Below the pieces are notes generated by a model that saw only the letters and a program-made list of their open reading frames with translations, did no database searches and had not been told where the DNA came from. From Sphingomonas jinjuensis (lineage in GTDB: Bacteria > Pseudomonadota > Alphaproteobacteria > Sphingomonadales > Sphingomonadaceae), in the NCBI RefSeq assembly GCF_014197105.1, contig NZ_JACIEV010000003.1, positions 248,001 to 312,000 on the forward strand: DNA of 64,000 nucleotides, in the 5' to 3' direction. Below are positions 25,099-32,732 of this stretch, one piece after another; the stretch's first letter is position 1; the number at the start of each line of letters is the position of its first letter. The translations under genes and the position numbers were made by a program.

Positions 25099-27435
25099 GT
25101 GCTGACGCTGGACACGACCGCCCTGGCCGGCGTGGCGGCGGCGCTGTTCCTGCTGATCGCTGGCGCGGTCGTGGCGCTCTACGTCGGGCTGACCACCTGG
25201 GGCCGTGCACGCGCCGTCGAGGCGGAGCAGCGCGAGGCGGAGGCGTTACGCGCCGGTGCGCCGGTGGTGGCGATGATCGTTCGCCCCGATGCGCGGATCG
25301 ACATGCCGCCGCGGATGGCCGACTGGCTGGGCCTAGTCACGCCGCCCCGGTTCCTGGCGGACCTGGGCGGCACCGATCGTGGATTGTCGTTGGCCGATGC
25401 GGAAACGCTGGTCGAGCATGTGACGGCGGCGCAGCGATCGGGCCGGCCCTTCACGCTGGCGGTGCGGCCGATCGGCTCCGATCGCGCGGTGACGCTACGC
25501 GGCGCGCGGGCGGCGGGCGAGCTGGGCGCGACCGGCGCCGTCATCGTCTGGGCGATCGACGCGACCGAGGCGGAGGCCGAGATCGCGCGGCTCGGCGAAG
25601 AGGTAAGCGATCTGGCCGCTGCCTATTCGGCGATGACGGGGCTGATCGAGGCGGCGCCGATGCCGATGTGGTATCGCGCGTCCGACATGTCGCTCGCGAT
25701 GGTCAATTCGGCCTATGTCGAGGCGGTCGAGGGGCAGAGCGCGAGCGAAGTCGTTCGGCGCGGCGTCGAGCTGATCGACGGCCCTCCGATCGGGGCACGG
25801 ACGGCACAGCAGACGGCGAGGCCCTATGTCCAGGCGATCCCGGCGACGATCGGCGGCGAGCGACGGACGCTTCAGGTCCATGACGTGCCGTTGCCCAATG
25901 GCGGCGTCGCCGGTTTTGCGGTCGATATCGAGGACCTGGAACAGTCGCGCGCACGCGCCAAGCGCTTCAACGAGGCTCAGCGGGCGATGCTGGACCAGCT
26001 GTCGGCCGGCGTCGTCCAGTTCGGTGCCGATCGCAGCCTGATCTTCTGCAACCAGCCGTTCCGGCGGCTGTTCGCGATGCGCGCCGAATGGCTGGCCGAC
26101 CGGCCGGAGTTCGACCGCGTGCTCGAACGAATGCGAGAGGCGGACCGGCTACCCGAGGTGCGCGACTTCCCGTCGTGGAAGGCGGAGCGGCGCGACTGGT
26201 TCTACCTGACCGAGGATGCGGTCGAGGAAAACTGGCACCTGCGCGGCGGCACGCATCTGCGCGTCGTGGCACAACCGCTGCCTGATGGCGGCCTGCTGCT
26301 GATCATCGAGGACCGGACTGAGCAGGTCCAGCTCGCCAGTGCGCGCGACACGCTGCTGCGGGTGCGGACGGCGACGTTCGACAATCTGTTCGAGGCGCTG
26401 GCCGTGTTCGCGGGCGATGGGCGGCTGCAGCTGTGGAACAACCGAATGCGTGCGGTGTGGGGGTTCCAGGAGGAATTTCTGTCATCGCACCCGCGCGTCG
26501 ACGCCTTCGCCGCGGCGGCGGCGTCGAAGCTGGCGTCGCCGAACCGGTCGGGGATGATCCCGGAGCTGGTCCGGTCCGCGACCGTGGAGCGGCAGCAGCG
26601 CGGTGGCCGCGTGATGTTCGCCGACGGGCGGCACTTCGAATTCGCCGCGGTGCCGCTGCCCGACGGCAACGCGCTCTTCACGATGCTCGACATCTCCGAT
26701 GCCCGCCGCGCCGAGCAGGCGCTGCGCGACCGTGCCGATGCGCTGGAGGAAGCGGACCGGGTCAAGACGCAGTTCGTCGCCAACATGAGCTACGAGCTGC
26801 GCACGCCACTGACCTCGATCAGCGGTTTCGCCGAGATGCTGCACGCCGGCTATGCGGGCAAGCTGACCAAGGAAGCCGACGCCTATGTCGAGGCGATCCT
26901 GGAATCGGTCGAACGACTGAGCCTGCTGGTCGACGACGTGCTCGACCTGACGCGGGGCGAGGACGAAACCGAGATCGAGCGCGATGACGTCGATCTGGCG
27001 TCGACTGCACGGGCGGCGGCGGACAATGTGGCGACGGCGGCGAAGCGGCGACACATCGACTTCGCGGTCGAAATTTCGCGGTCGGTCGGGCGCGTCACCG
27101 GCGATGGCAAGCGGCTGCGCGAGGTTGTCGAGCATTTGCTGCGCCACGCGATCGCCGCAACGCCCGAAGGTGGCCGGGTACTGCTTCATGCCGATGGCAA
27201 TTCCGCGGCGGCGCGGATCGTGGTGTCGGACGACGGGCCGGGGATGGACGCCGAGAGCGTCGCGACGGCGTTCGACCGCTTCGCCGAGCCGGGATTGCAG
27301 CCGACCGGCGAGCGCGCATTGGGGCTGGGCCTGCCGCTCGCCAAGCAATTCGTCGAGGCGCATGGCGGGACGATCGAGCTAATGTCGGAGCCGGGGCAGG
27401 GCACGCTGGTGACGGTCGAGTTCCCGCGGCGGTGA
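25099..27435 (+). CDS. divL: DivL-like PAS-domain histidine-kinase homologue with tyrosine in the H-box
   Basis: 778 residues, close to Caulobacter DivL (769). It has one N-terminal membrane helix (about 8-32), then PAS-like regions near 175-290, 297-420 and 425-545, a DHp domain and an ATPase-type domain (about 660-778). The H-box reads FVANMSYELRTPL: the phosphoacceptor histidine is tyrosine (Y565), the defining oddity of DivL. The N-box asparagine also appears replaced (LLRHAIAATPEGG, H683). The G1 (DDGPGMD) and G2 (GLGLPLAK) boxes remain. DivL works as a reader of DivK and a controller of CckA in the alphaproteobacterial cell cycle, not as an ordinary kinase. GTG start; no strong ribosome site seen. 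Confidence 0.88.
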   Translation: MLTLDTTALAGVAAALFLLIAGAVVALYVGLTTWGRARAVEAEQREAEALRAGAPVVAMIVRPDARIDMPPRMADWLGLVTPPRFLADLGGTDRGLSLADAETLVEHVTAAQRSGRPFTLAVRPIGSDRAVTLRGARAAGELGATGAVIVWAIDATEAEAEIARLGEEVSDLAAAYSAMTGLIEAAPMPMWYRASDMSLAMVNSAYVEAVEGQSASEVVRRGVELIDGPPIGARTAQQTARPYVQAIPATIGGERRTLQVHDVPLPNGGVAGFAVDIEDLEQSRARAKRFNEAQRAMLDQLSAGVVQFGADRSLIFCNQPFRRLFAMRAEWLADRPEFDRVLERMREADRLPEVRDFPSWKAERRDWFYLTEDAVEENWHLRGGTHLRVVAQPLPDGGLLLIIEDRTEQVQLASARDTLLRVRTATFDNLFEALAVFAGDGRLQLWNNRMRAVWGFQEEFLSSHPRVDAFAAAAASKLASPNRSGMIPELVRSATVERQQRGGRVMFADGRHFEFAAVPLPDGNALFTMLDISDARRAEQALRDRADALEEADRVKTQFVANMSYELRTPLTSISGFAEMLHAGYAGKLTKEADAYVEAILESVERLSLLVDDVLDLTRGEDETEIERDDVDLASTARAAADNVATAAKRRHIDFAVEISRSVGRVTGDGKRLREVVEHLLRHAIAATPEGGRVLLHADGNSAAARIVVSDDGPGMDAESVATAFDRFAEPGLQPTGERALGLGLPLAKQFVEAHGGTIELMSEPGQGTLVTVEFPRR

Positions 27436-27452
27436 TGTCCCCAACGATGCTG

Positions 27453-27541
27453 CCCTCACCCTTCCGACGCTTCGCGCCTCCCTCCCTTTCCCGGTGGGAG
27501 AGGGAAGGGGCCCGATCGCGCAGCGAGTGGGAAGGGTGAGG
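27453..27541. repeat. Palindromic repeat between divL and tsaE, CCCTCACCC family
   Basis: Left arm CCCTCACCCTTCC (27453-27465) is inverted by GGAAGGGTGAGG (27530-27541) over 12 bases. The centre contains a second stem, CCCTTTCCC / AGGGAAGGGG. The right arm contains the GTG chosen as tsaE start. Confidence 0.82.
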
Positions 27542-27982
27542 ACGGTCGACCTCCCGGATCTCGCCGCGACCGAGGCCTTCGGGGCGTCGCTGGCGCCGCT
27601 GGTGCGGGCTGGCGACGTCATCGCGCTGCGAGGCGACCTTGGCATGGGCAAGACCAGTCTGGCGCGCGGGTTGCTGGCGGCGCTGGGGCTGGAAGGCGAG
27701 GCACCGAGCCCGAGCTTCGCGATCGTCCAGCCCTACGACCCGCCCGAGGTGCGACTGCCGGTCGCGCATGTCGACCTGTATCGGATCGACGAGCCTGCCG
27801 AGATCGACGAGCTGGGGCTCGACGAGGCACGGCTTGATTCGCTGTTGCTGATCGAATGGCCCGAGCGGGGCGGCGACCGCTGGCCCGATGCGCTGCTGCT
27901 CGACCTGTCGCCGGGGCCGGACGGCGGGCGGCGCTTGACAGTGACGATGCCCCCGGCTTGGGAGCGGCGATGGCCGACATGA
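27536..27982 (+). CDS. tsaE: tRNA threonylcarbamoyladenosine biosynthesis ATPase TsaE
   Basis: 148 residues. TsaE binds the TsaB-TsaD complex and uses ATP to drive t6A modification of ANN-decoding tRNAs. Walker A is GDLGMGKTS, and the family segments PSPSFAIVQPY, HVDLYRIDEPAEIDELGLDE and LLIEWPERGG are all present. The start is inferred: the frame is open further upstream, but that part lies wholly inside the repeat at 27453-27541. The GTG at 27536 gives a normal-length protein and has GGGAAG as ribosome site, also within the repeat arm. It overlaps amgK by 13 bases. Confidence 0.9.
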   Translation: MRTVDLPDLAATEAFGASLAPLVRAGDVIALRGDLGMGKTSLARGLLAALGLEGEAPSPSFAIVQPYDPPEVRLPVAHVDLYRIDEPAEIDELGLDEARLDSLLLIEWPERGGDRWPDALLLDLSPGPDGGRRLTVTMPPAWERRWPT

Positions 27983-28950
27983 CCCCGCCGGCAGGTGCCG
28001 CCGCCTTCGTCGCCGCCCATGGCTGGGCCGGCGACATCGTTCCGCTCGCAGGCGACGCCTCGTTCCGCCGCTATTTCCGCGTGCTGTCGCAGGGACGCAG
28101 CGCGATCCTGATGGATGCGCCGCCGCCGCACGAGGATCCGCGACCCTTCATTGCGGTGGCGCGGTGGCTGAGCGTGAAGGGGTTTGCCGCGCCGACGATC
28201 CACGGCGTCGATCTCGACCAGGGGCTCGTCCTGCTCGAGGATTTCGGCGACGCCCGGATGCGCGAGGCGATCGACGAGCGGCCAGAGGCGACGATGGCGC
28301 TGTACGAGGCGGCGATCGACCTGCTCGTCGATCTGGCGCGGTATCCGGCGGGCGACTTCGCGCCCTATGATCGCGCCGTGCTGCATCGCGAGGCCGACCT
28401 GCTGGTCGACTGGTATTGCCCCGCGATCGGCGTCGAGATCGATCGCGCGGGCTGGACGAAGGCGTGGGACGCGGTGTTCGACCATGCGCTGACCGATACC
28501 CCGGTGACGGTGCTGCGCGATTACCACGCCGAGAATCTGATGCTCGTCGGGCCGACGCAGTCCCTGGGCCTGCTCGATTTCCAAGACGCGCTGGCGGGGC
28601 ATCCGGCCTACGACCTGGTCTCGCTGCTCCAGGATGCGCGGCGCGACGTCGATCCGTCGATCGAGGAGGCGATGCTGGCGCGCTATCGCGCCGCGACGGG
28701 GGCGGGGGGGGATTTCCTGCGCGCCTATCATGTTCTTGGCGCGCAACGGAATGCGAAGATCATCGGGATCTTCACCCGGCTGTGGCAGCGTGACGGCAAG
28801 CCGCGCTATCCCGCGCTCTGCCCGCGGGTGTGGGCGTATCTGGAGCGCGACTTGGTGCAGCCGGTGCTGGCGCCGGTCGCCGCATGGTTCGACGCTAACC
28901 TGCCGCCCGAGATGCGCGGCGATCCGATGCTGCTGGCGCCCCAGGCATGA
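27970..28950 (+). CDS. amgK: N-acetylmuramate/N-acetylglucosamine anomeric kinase AmgK
   Basis: 326 residues, aminoglycoside-phosphotransferase/choline-kinase fold. It has the N-terminal GDASFRRYFRV nucleotide loop, the catalytic-loop motif LRDYHAENLML and the metal-binding LLDFQDALAGHPAYDLVSLL. In bacteria with the MurU recycling route AmgK makes MurNAc-1-phosphate, which MurU then uridylylates; the murU gene follows with a 4-base overlap, which makes AmgK much more likely than an antibiotic kinase. The ATG at 27970 (MADMTPPAG) overlaps the tsaE end; the frame upstream is antibiotic-kinase-unlike and lies inside tsaE. Confidence 0.92.
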   Translation: MADMTPPAGAAAFVAAHGWAGDIVPLAGDASFRRYFRVLSQGRSAILMDAPPPHEDPRPFIAVARWLSVKGFAAPTIHGVDLDQGLVLLEDFGDARMREAIDERPEATMALYEAAIDLLVDLARYPAGDFAPYDRAVLHREADLLVDWYCPAIGVEIDRAGWTKAWDAVFDHALTDTPVTVLRDYHAENLMLVGPTQSLGLLDFQDALAGHPAYDLVSLLQDARRDVDPSIEEAMLARYRAATGAGGDFLRAYHVLGAQRNAKIIGIFTRLWQRDGKPRYPALCPRVWAYLERDLVQPVLAPVAAWFDANLPPEMRGDPMLLAPQA

Positions 28951-29711
28951 GCCGGCAGCTCGCGATACGCCCCGTGCCGCAGGGCCGGGTGCCCAGGACC
29001 GCGATGGTGATGGCGGCCGGGCTGGGCAAGCGGATGCGGCCGCTGACGATCACGCGTCCCAAGCCGCTGGTCGAGGTGGCGGGCAAGCCGTTGATCGACC
29101 ACGTCTTCGACCGGCTGCGTGCCGCCGGCGTCGAGCGGGCGATCGTCAACGTCCATTATCTGCCCGATGCGCTGGAGGCGCATCTTCACCGGCGCTATCC
29201 CGATATCGAGGTGATCATCTCCGACGAGCGCGACATGCTGCTCGAGACGGGCGGCGGGCTGGTCAAGGCGAAGCCGCTGCTGGGTGATGATCCGGTGCTG
29301 GTCGTGAACGGCGACAGCCTGTGGATCGATGGCCCGGTCGACGCATTGAAGCTGCTGGCATCGCGCTGGAACCCCGCGGAGATGGACGTGCTGTTGCTGA
29401 TGGTGCCGTTCGCGCGCGCTCATCACCTGGGCGGGCAGGGGGATTTCAGGCTCGCGGCGGACGGACGGATCACCGGGCGTCGCGGTGCGGGGCGGGTGGC
29501 GCCGTTCGCATATATCGGGGTGCAGATCATGGATCCGGCGGTGATCCGCGATGCGCCGGCGGGGCCGTTCTCGACCAACCTGTTCTGGGACCGCGCGATC
29601 GCGCAGCAGCGGGCGTTCGGGCAGGTCCATCAGGGGCTGTGGTTCGAGATCGGGACGCCGCAGGCGGTGACGCGGACCGAGGCGATGCTGGCGGATTCGT
29701 GGACGCGGTAG
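28947..29711 (+). CDS. murU: N-acetylmuramate-1-phosphate uridylyltransferase MurU
   Basis: 254 residues, sugar-nucleotide transferase fold. The nucleotide motif is MVMAAGLGKRMRPLT (GxGxRxxPxT), followed by KPLVEVAGKPLIDHV and the metal-binding VVNGDSLWIDG. With the preceding kinase it converts recycled MurNAc to UDP-MurNAc, bypassing MurA/MurB, the fosfomycin-sensitive route. The amgK/murU overlap (ATGA) indicates coupling. Compared with other nucleotidyltransferases (glucose- or mannose-1-phosphate) the neighbour is the deciding evidence. It ends just before a palindromic repeat. Confidence 0.92.
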   Translation: MSRQLAIRPVPQGRVPRTAMVMAAGLGKRMRPLTITRPKPLVEVAGKPLIDHVFDRLRAAGVERAIVNVHYLPDALEAHLHRRYPDIEVIISDERDMLLETGGGLVKAKPLLGDDPVLVVNGDSLWIDGPVDALKLLASRWNPAEMDVLLLMVPFARAHHLGGQGDFRLAADGRITGRRGAGRVAPFAYIGVQIMDPAVIRDAPAGPFSTNLFWDRAIAQQRAFGQVHQGLWFEIGTPQAVTRTEAMLADSWTR

Positions 29712-29724
29712 AACGCCGTGCGAT

Positions 29725-29819
29725 CGTCATCCCCTTGAAGGCGGCGATCCATATTCTCAACGCTTTGGCATCGATCGATGGCGTCGCCAGTATGGATTCC
29801 CGCCTTCGCGGGAATGACG
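29725..29819. repeat. Palindromic repeat between murU and addB (CGTCAT...ATGACG type)
   Basis: Ends CGTCATCCC and GGGAATGACG are near-inverted. GGCGGCGATCCATA and TATGGATTCCCGCC pair with two mismatches, and the right arm folds as TTCCCGC-cttc-GCGGGAA. Read in one frame it spells WIPAFAGMT, a well-known spurious N-terminal peptide of over-extended gene calls in related genomes. Confidence 0.85.
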
Positions 29820-29831
29820 TTAGGGGGAGGG

Positions 29832-32732
29832 GTGGCTAGCCCCAACCTCTTCACCATCCCCTCGCACCAGGCGTTCGCCGATGCGCTCGTCGCCGGGCTG
29901 ATGCGGCGGGCGGGGGGCGATGCGATGGCGTTGGCGCGGGGGCTGGTGCTGCTGCCCAACAATCGCGCGGCGCGGGCGGTGACCGAGGCGTTCGTGCGGG
30001 CGAGCGGCGGCGGGCTGCTGCTGCCGCGGCTGGTGCCGATCGGCAGCCCGGACCTGGGGGAAGCGGTGGGCGCGGCGCTCGATCCAGCCGATGGCGAGGC
30101 GCCGCCCCCGCCCGCGGTCCCGCCGATGCGACGGCGGATGATCCTGGCGCGGCTGGTGGCGGAAACGCAGAAGGTCGACGCGGCGGAGGCGGTGCGATTG
30201 GCGGGCGATCTCGCGCGGACGCTCGACCAGCTGCTGGTCGAGGAGGTGCCGCCGCAGCGACTGTGCGAGATCGAGCTGGGCCCCGAACTGACCGAACATT
30301 GGCGCCGCGCCCTGACGGCGTTCTCGGTCGTGATCGAGCGGTGGCCAAGGGAGCTGGCGGCGGCTGGCTTGATCGACGCGGCGGATCGGCGGCGCATCCT
30401 TCTGGATCGGCTTGCGGCGCGCTGGCGCGAGGTGCCGCCGGTGGGCTTCGTGTGCGCGGCGGGGGTGACCGACCCGGCGCCTGCGGTGGCGCGGCTGCTG
30501 CGTTGCGTCGCAGAACTGCCACAGGGGATGACGGTATTCGCGGGGCTCGATCGCGCGCTGCCGGACGCGGAGTGGGACGCGCTGGGCCCGAATGATCCCG
30601 ATCCGGCGACGGGGCTGCGGCGGCGGTCGATCGAGACGCATCCGCAATTCCACCTGAAGCTGCTGCTCGACCGGATGGGCGTGGCACGGGGCGAAGTCGA
30701 TGCCTGGGACGAGGCGCCGGGCGATGCGGCGCGAGGACGGGCGGTGGCGAATGCGCTGGCGCCGGCGGCCTTCACCGGCAAATGGACCCGGCTGGCCGAG
30801 GATGAGCGGGAGATCGACGGCATCGTCGCGGCGGAGTTCGCGACCCCGGCCGAGGAGGCGCAGGGCATCGCGCTGAGCTTGCGCGGCGTACTCGAGACGG
30901 AACAACGGACGGCGGCGCTGGTGACGCCGGATCGCGCGCTGGCGCGGCGGGTGGCGGCGCATTGCCGGCGCTGGGGGATCGCCGTCGACGACACCGCGGG
31001 GCGGCCATTGTCGATCCTGCCGCCGGGTGTGCTGCTGCTCGCGCTGGCGGACGCGGCGGCGCAGGGGTTCGCGCCATTGCCGCTGCTCGCGCTGCTCAAG
31101 CATCCGCTAGTGCGCAGCGGCGAAGATCGGCTCGCGTGGCTCGACGGGGTGCGGCGGCTCGATCGCCAGCTGCGCGGACCGCGGCCGGCGGCTGGGCTGG
31201 GCGGCATCGGCGGCCATATCGGCGAAAGCGAATGGTGGACGGGCGTCGTGCCGCTGCTCGCGCCGCTGGAGGCGGTGGCGGCCCGCGGTGAGCAGCCGCT
31301 CGGCGAGCTGGTCCGCACCCTGCGCGAGACGGCGGAGACCTTGTGCGGCGATGCCCTGTGGGCGGGGCCGGCGGGGCGAGCGGCGGCAGAGTTCCTGACC
31401 GAGCTGGAGGGCGAGGCGCATGCCGGGCCAGCGCGGATCGATGCCGAGGGGCTGGCCGCGATGCTGCGCACGCTGCTCGACGAGGTGGCGGTGCGGCCGC
31501 CGCAGGGCGGGCATCCCCGGCTTGCCATCTATGGCCAGATCGAGGCGCGACTGCAGAGCGCGGACCTGATGATCTGCGGCGGCATGAACGAGGGCGTCTG
31601 GCCGGGGACGCCGGCGCCCGATCCGTGGCTGGCGCCGCGGGTTCGTACGGCGTTGGGACTGCCGGGGCTGGAACGCGGGATCGGGATCGCGGCGCACGAC
31701 TTCGCGCAGGCGCTGGGCAATCCGAAGGCGATGATCACGCGGTCCCGGCGGGATGCCTCGTCGCCGGCGCTGGCGTCGCGGTTGTGGCTGCGCTTACAGG
31801 CGATGGCCGGCGACCGGTTCGCGCGCGAGCACGATGTAGAGGGCTGGTCGCGGGCGCTCGACGAGCCGGGGATGCACGAGCCGTGCGCGCGACCCGCGCC
31901 GCTGCCCGAACCGCGGCTGAGGCCGACGAAGATCTCCGTAACGGAGATCGACCGGTTGAAGGCCGATCCCTACGCCTTCTACGCCCGGCGCATCCTGGCG
32001 CTGATGCCGCTCGACCCGGTCGATGCCGATCCCAGCGCGGCGTGGCGTGGCAATGCAGTACACGACATTCTCGAGGCGTGGTGGAAGGAAGATCGCTGCG
32101 CGGTCGATGCCCTGCGGCCTCGGGCCGAGGCGATGCTGCGCGATGGGCAGCTGCACCCGATGATGCGGGCGCTATGGCAGCCACGGCTGCGCGAGGCGAT
32201 CGACTGGATCGCGGCGGAGGTCTTCGCGCGGGCTGCCGCGGGAAGACGGGTCGTCAGCGCCGAGGGGCGGGGCCAGATCGTGATCGACGGGATCACCTTG
32301 TCGGGGCGGTACGACCGGATCGACGTGGATGCCGACGGGTCGCTTGCGATCGTCGACTACAAGACCGGCAAGCCGCCCTCCGCCGCGGCGGTTCGCCAGG
32401 GGTATAGCCTGCAGCTGGGATTGCTCGGCGCGATCGCGGAAGCCGGCGGCTTCGACGGGATTCGCGGCAGGGCAGGCGCGTTCGAATATTGGTCGATGGG
32501 GCGCAGCAAGGACGGCTTCGGCTATGTCGCGACGCCGGTCGATGCGGAGGGCAAGCGCGAGCGGATCGTGACGTCCGAATTCACGTCGATCGCCGTCAGG
32601 AATTTCCGCACGGCGGCGAAGCTATGGCTGACCGGCGACGAGCCCTTCACCGCCAAGCTGGTGCCCGATTATGCGATCTACACCGAATATGACCAATTGA
32701 TGCGCCGCGACGAATGGTACGGTCGTGAATGA
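29832..32732 (+). CDS. addB: Double-strand break repair protein AddB (alphaproteobacterial type)
   Basis: 966 residues. With AddA it forms the helicase-nuclease that resects double-strand ends for RecA-dependent repair. The N-terminus (SHQAFADALVAGLM, GLVLLPNNRAARAV) matches the alphaproteobacterial AddB type and has no Walker A, so this subunit is probably not an active helicase. The C-terminal PD-(D/E)xK nuclease is clear: GNAVHDILEAWW and IVDYKTGK. I chose the GTG at 29832 (VASPNLFTIPSH). An ATG at 29778 lies inside the repeat and would add a repeat-encoded tail; an ATG at 29814 is also possible. It overlaps addA by 8 bases. Confidence 0.93.
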   Translation: MASPNLFTIPSHQAFADALVAGLMRRAGGDAMALARGLVLLPNNRAARAVTEAFVRASGGGLLLPRLVPIGSPDLGEAVGAALDPADGEAPPPPAVPPMRRRMILARLVAETQKVDAAEAVRLAGDLARTLDQLLVEEVPPQRLCEIELGPELTEHWRRALTAFSVVIERWPRELAAAGLIDAADRRRILLDRLAARWREVPPVGFVCAAGVTDPAPAVARLLRCVAELPQGMTVFAGLDRALPDAEWDALGPNDPDPATGLRRRSIETHPQFHLKLLLDRMGVARGEVDAWDEAPGDAARGRAVANALAPAAFTGKWTRLAEDEREIDGIVAAEFATPAEEAQGIALSLRGVLETEQRTAALVTPDRALARRVAAHCRRWGIAVDDTAGRPLSILPPGVLLLALADAAAQGFAPLPLLALLKHPLVRSGEDRLAWLDGVRRLDRQLRGPRPAAGLGGIGGHIGESEWWTGVVPLLAPLEAVAARGEQPLGELVRTLRETAETLCGDALWAGPAGRAAAEFLTELEGEAHAGPARIDAEGLAAMLRTLLDEVAVRPPQGGHPRLAIYGQIEARLQSADLMICGGMNEGVWPGTPAPDPWLAPRVRTALGLPGLERGIGIAAHDFAQALGNPKAMITRSRRDASSPALASRLWLRLQAMAGDRFAREHDVEGWSRALDEPGMHEPCARPAPLPEPRLRPTKISVTEIDRLKADPYAFYARRILALMPLDPVDADPSAAWRGNAVHDILEAWWKEDRCAVDALRPRAEAMLRDGQLHPMMRALWQPRLREAIDWIAAEVFARAAAGRRVVSAEGRGQIVIDGITLSGRYDRIDVDADGSLAIVDYKTGKPPSAAAVRQGYSLQLGLLGAIAEAGGFDGIRGRAGAFEYWSMGRSKDGFGYVATPVDAEGKRERIVTSEFTSIAVRNFRTAAKLWLTGDEPFTAKLVPDYAIYTEYDQLMRRDEWYGRE

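Noticed and set aside
27494..27535. TsaE start at 27494
   Set aside because: These 14 codons lie wholly inside a palindromic repeat and precede the conserved TsaE N-terminus.
27856..27969. Upstream extension of AmgK into tsaE
   Set aside because: It would overlap tsaE by 127 bases and has the composition of an out-of-frame shadow.
29778..29831. AddB start at 29778
   Set aside because: The added residues are translated repeat sequence (WIPAFAGMT), a known annotation artefact; the AddB similarity begins at VASPNLFTIP.
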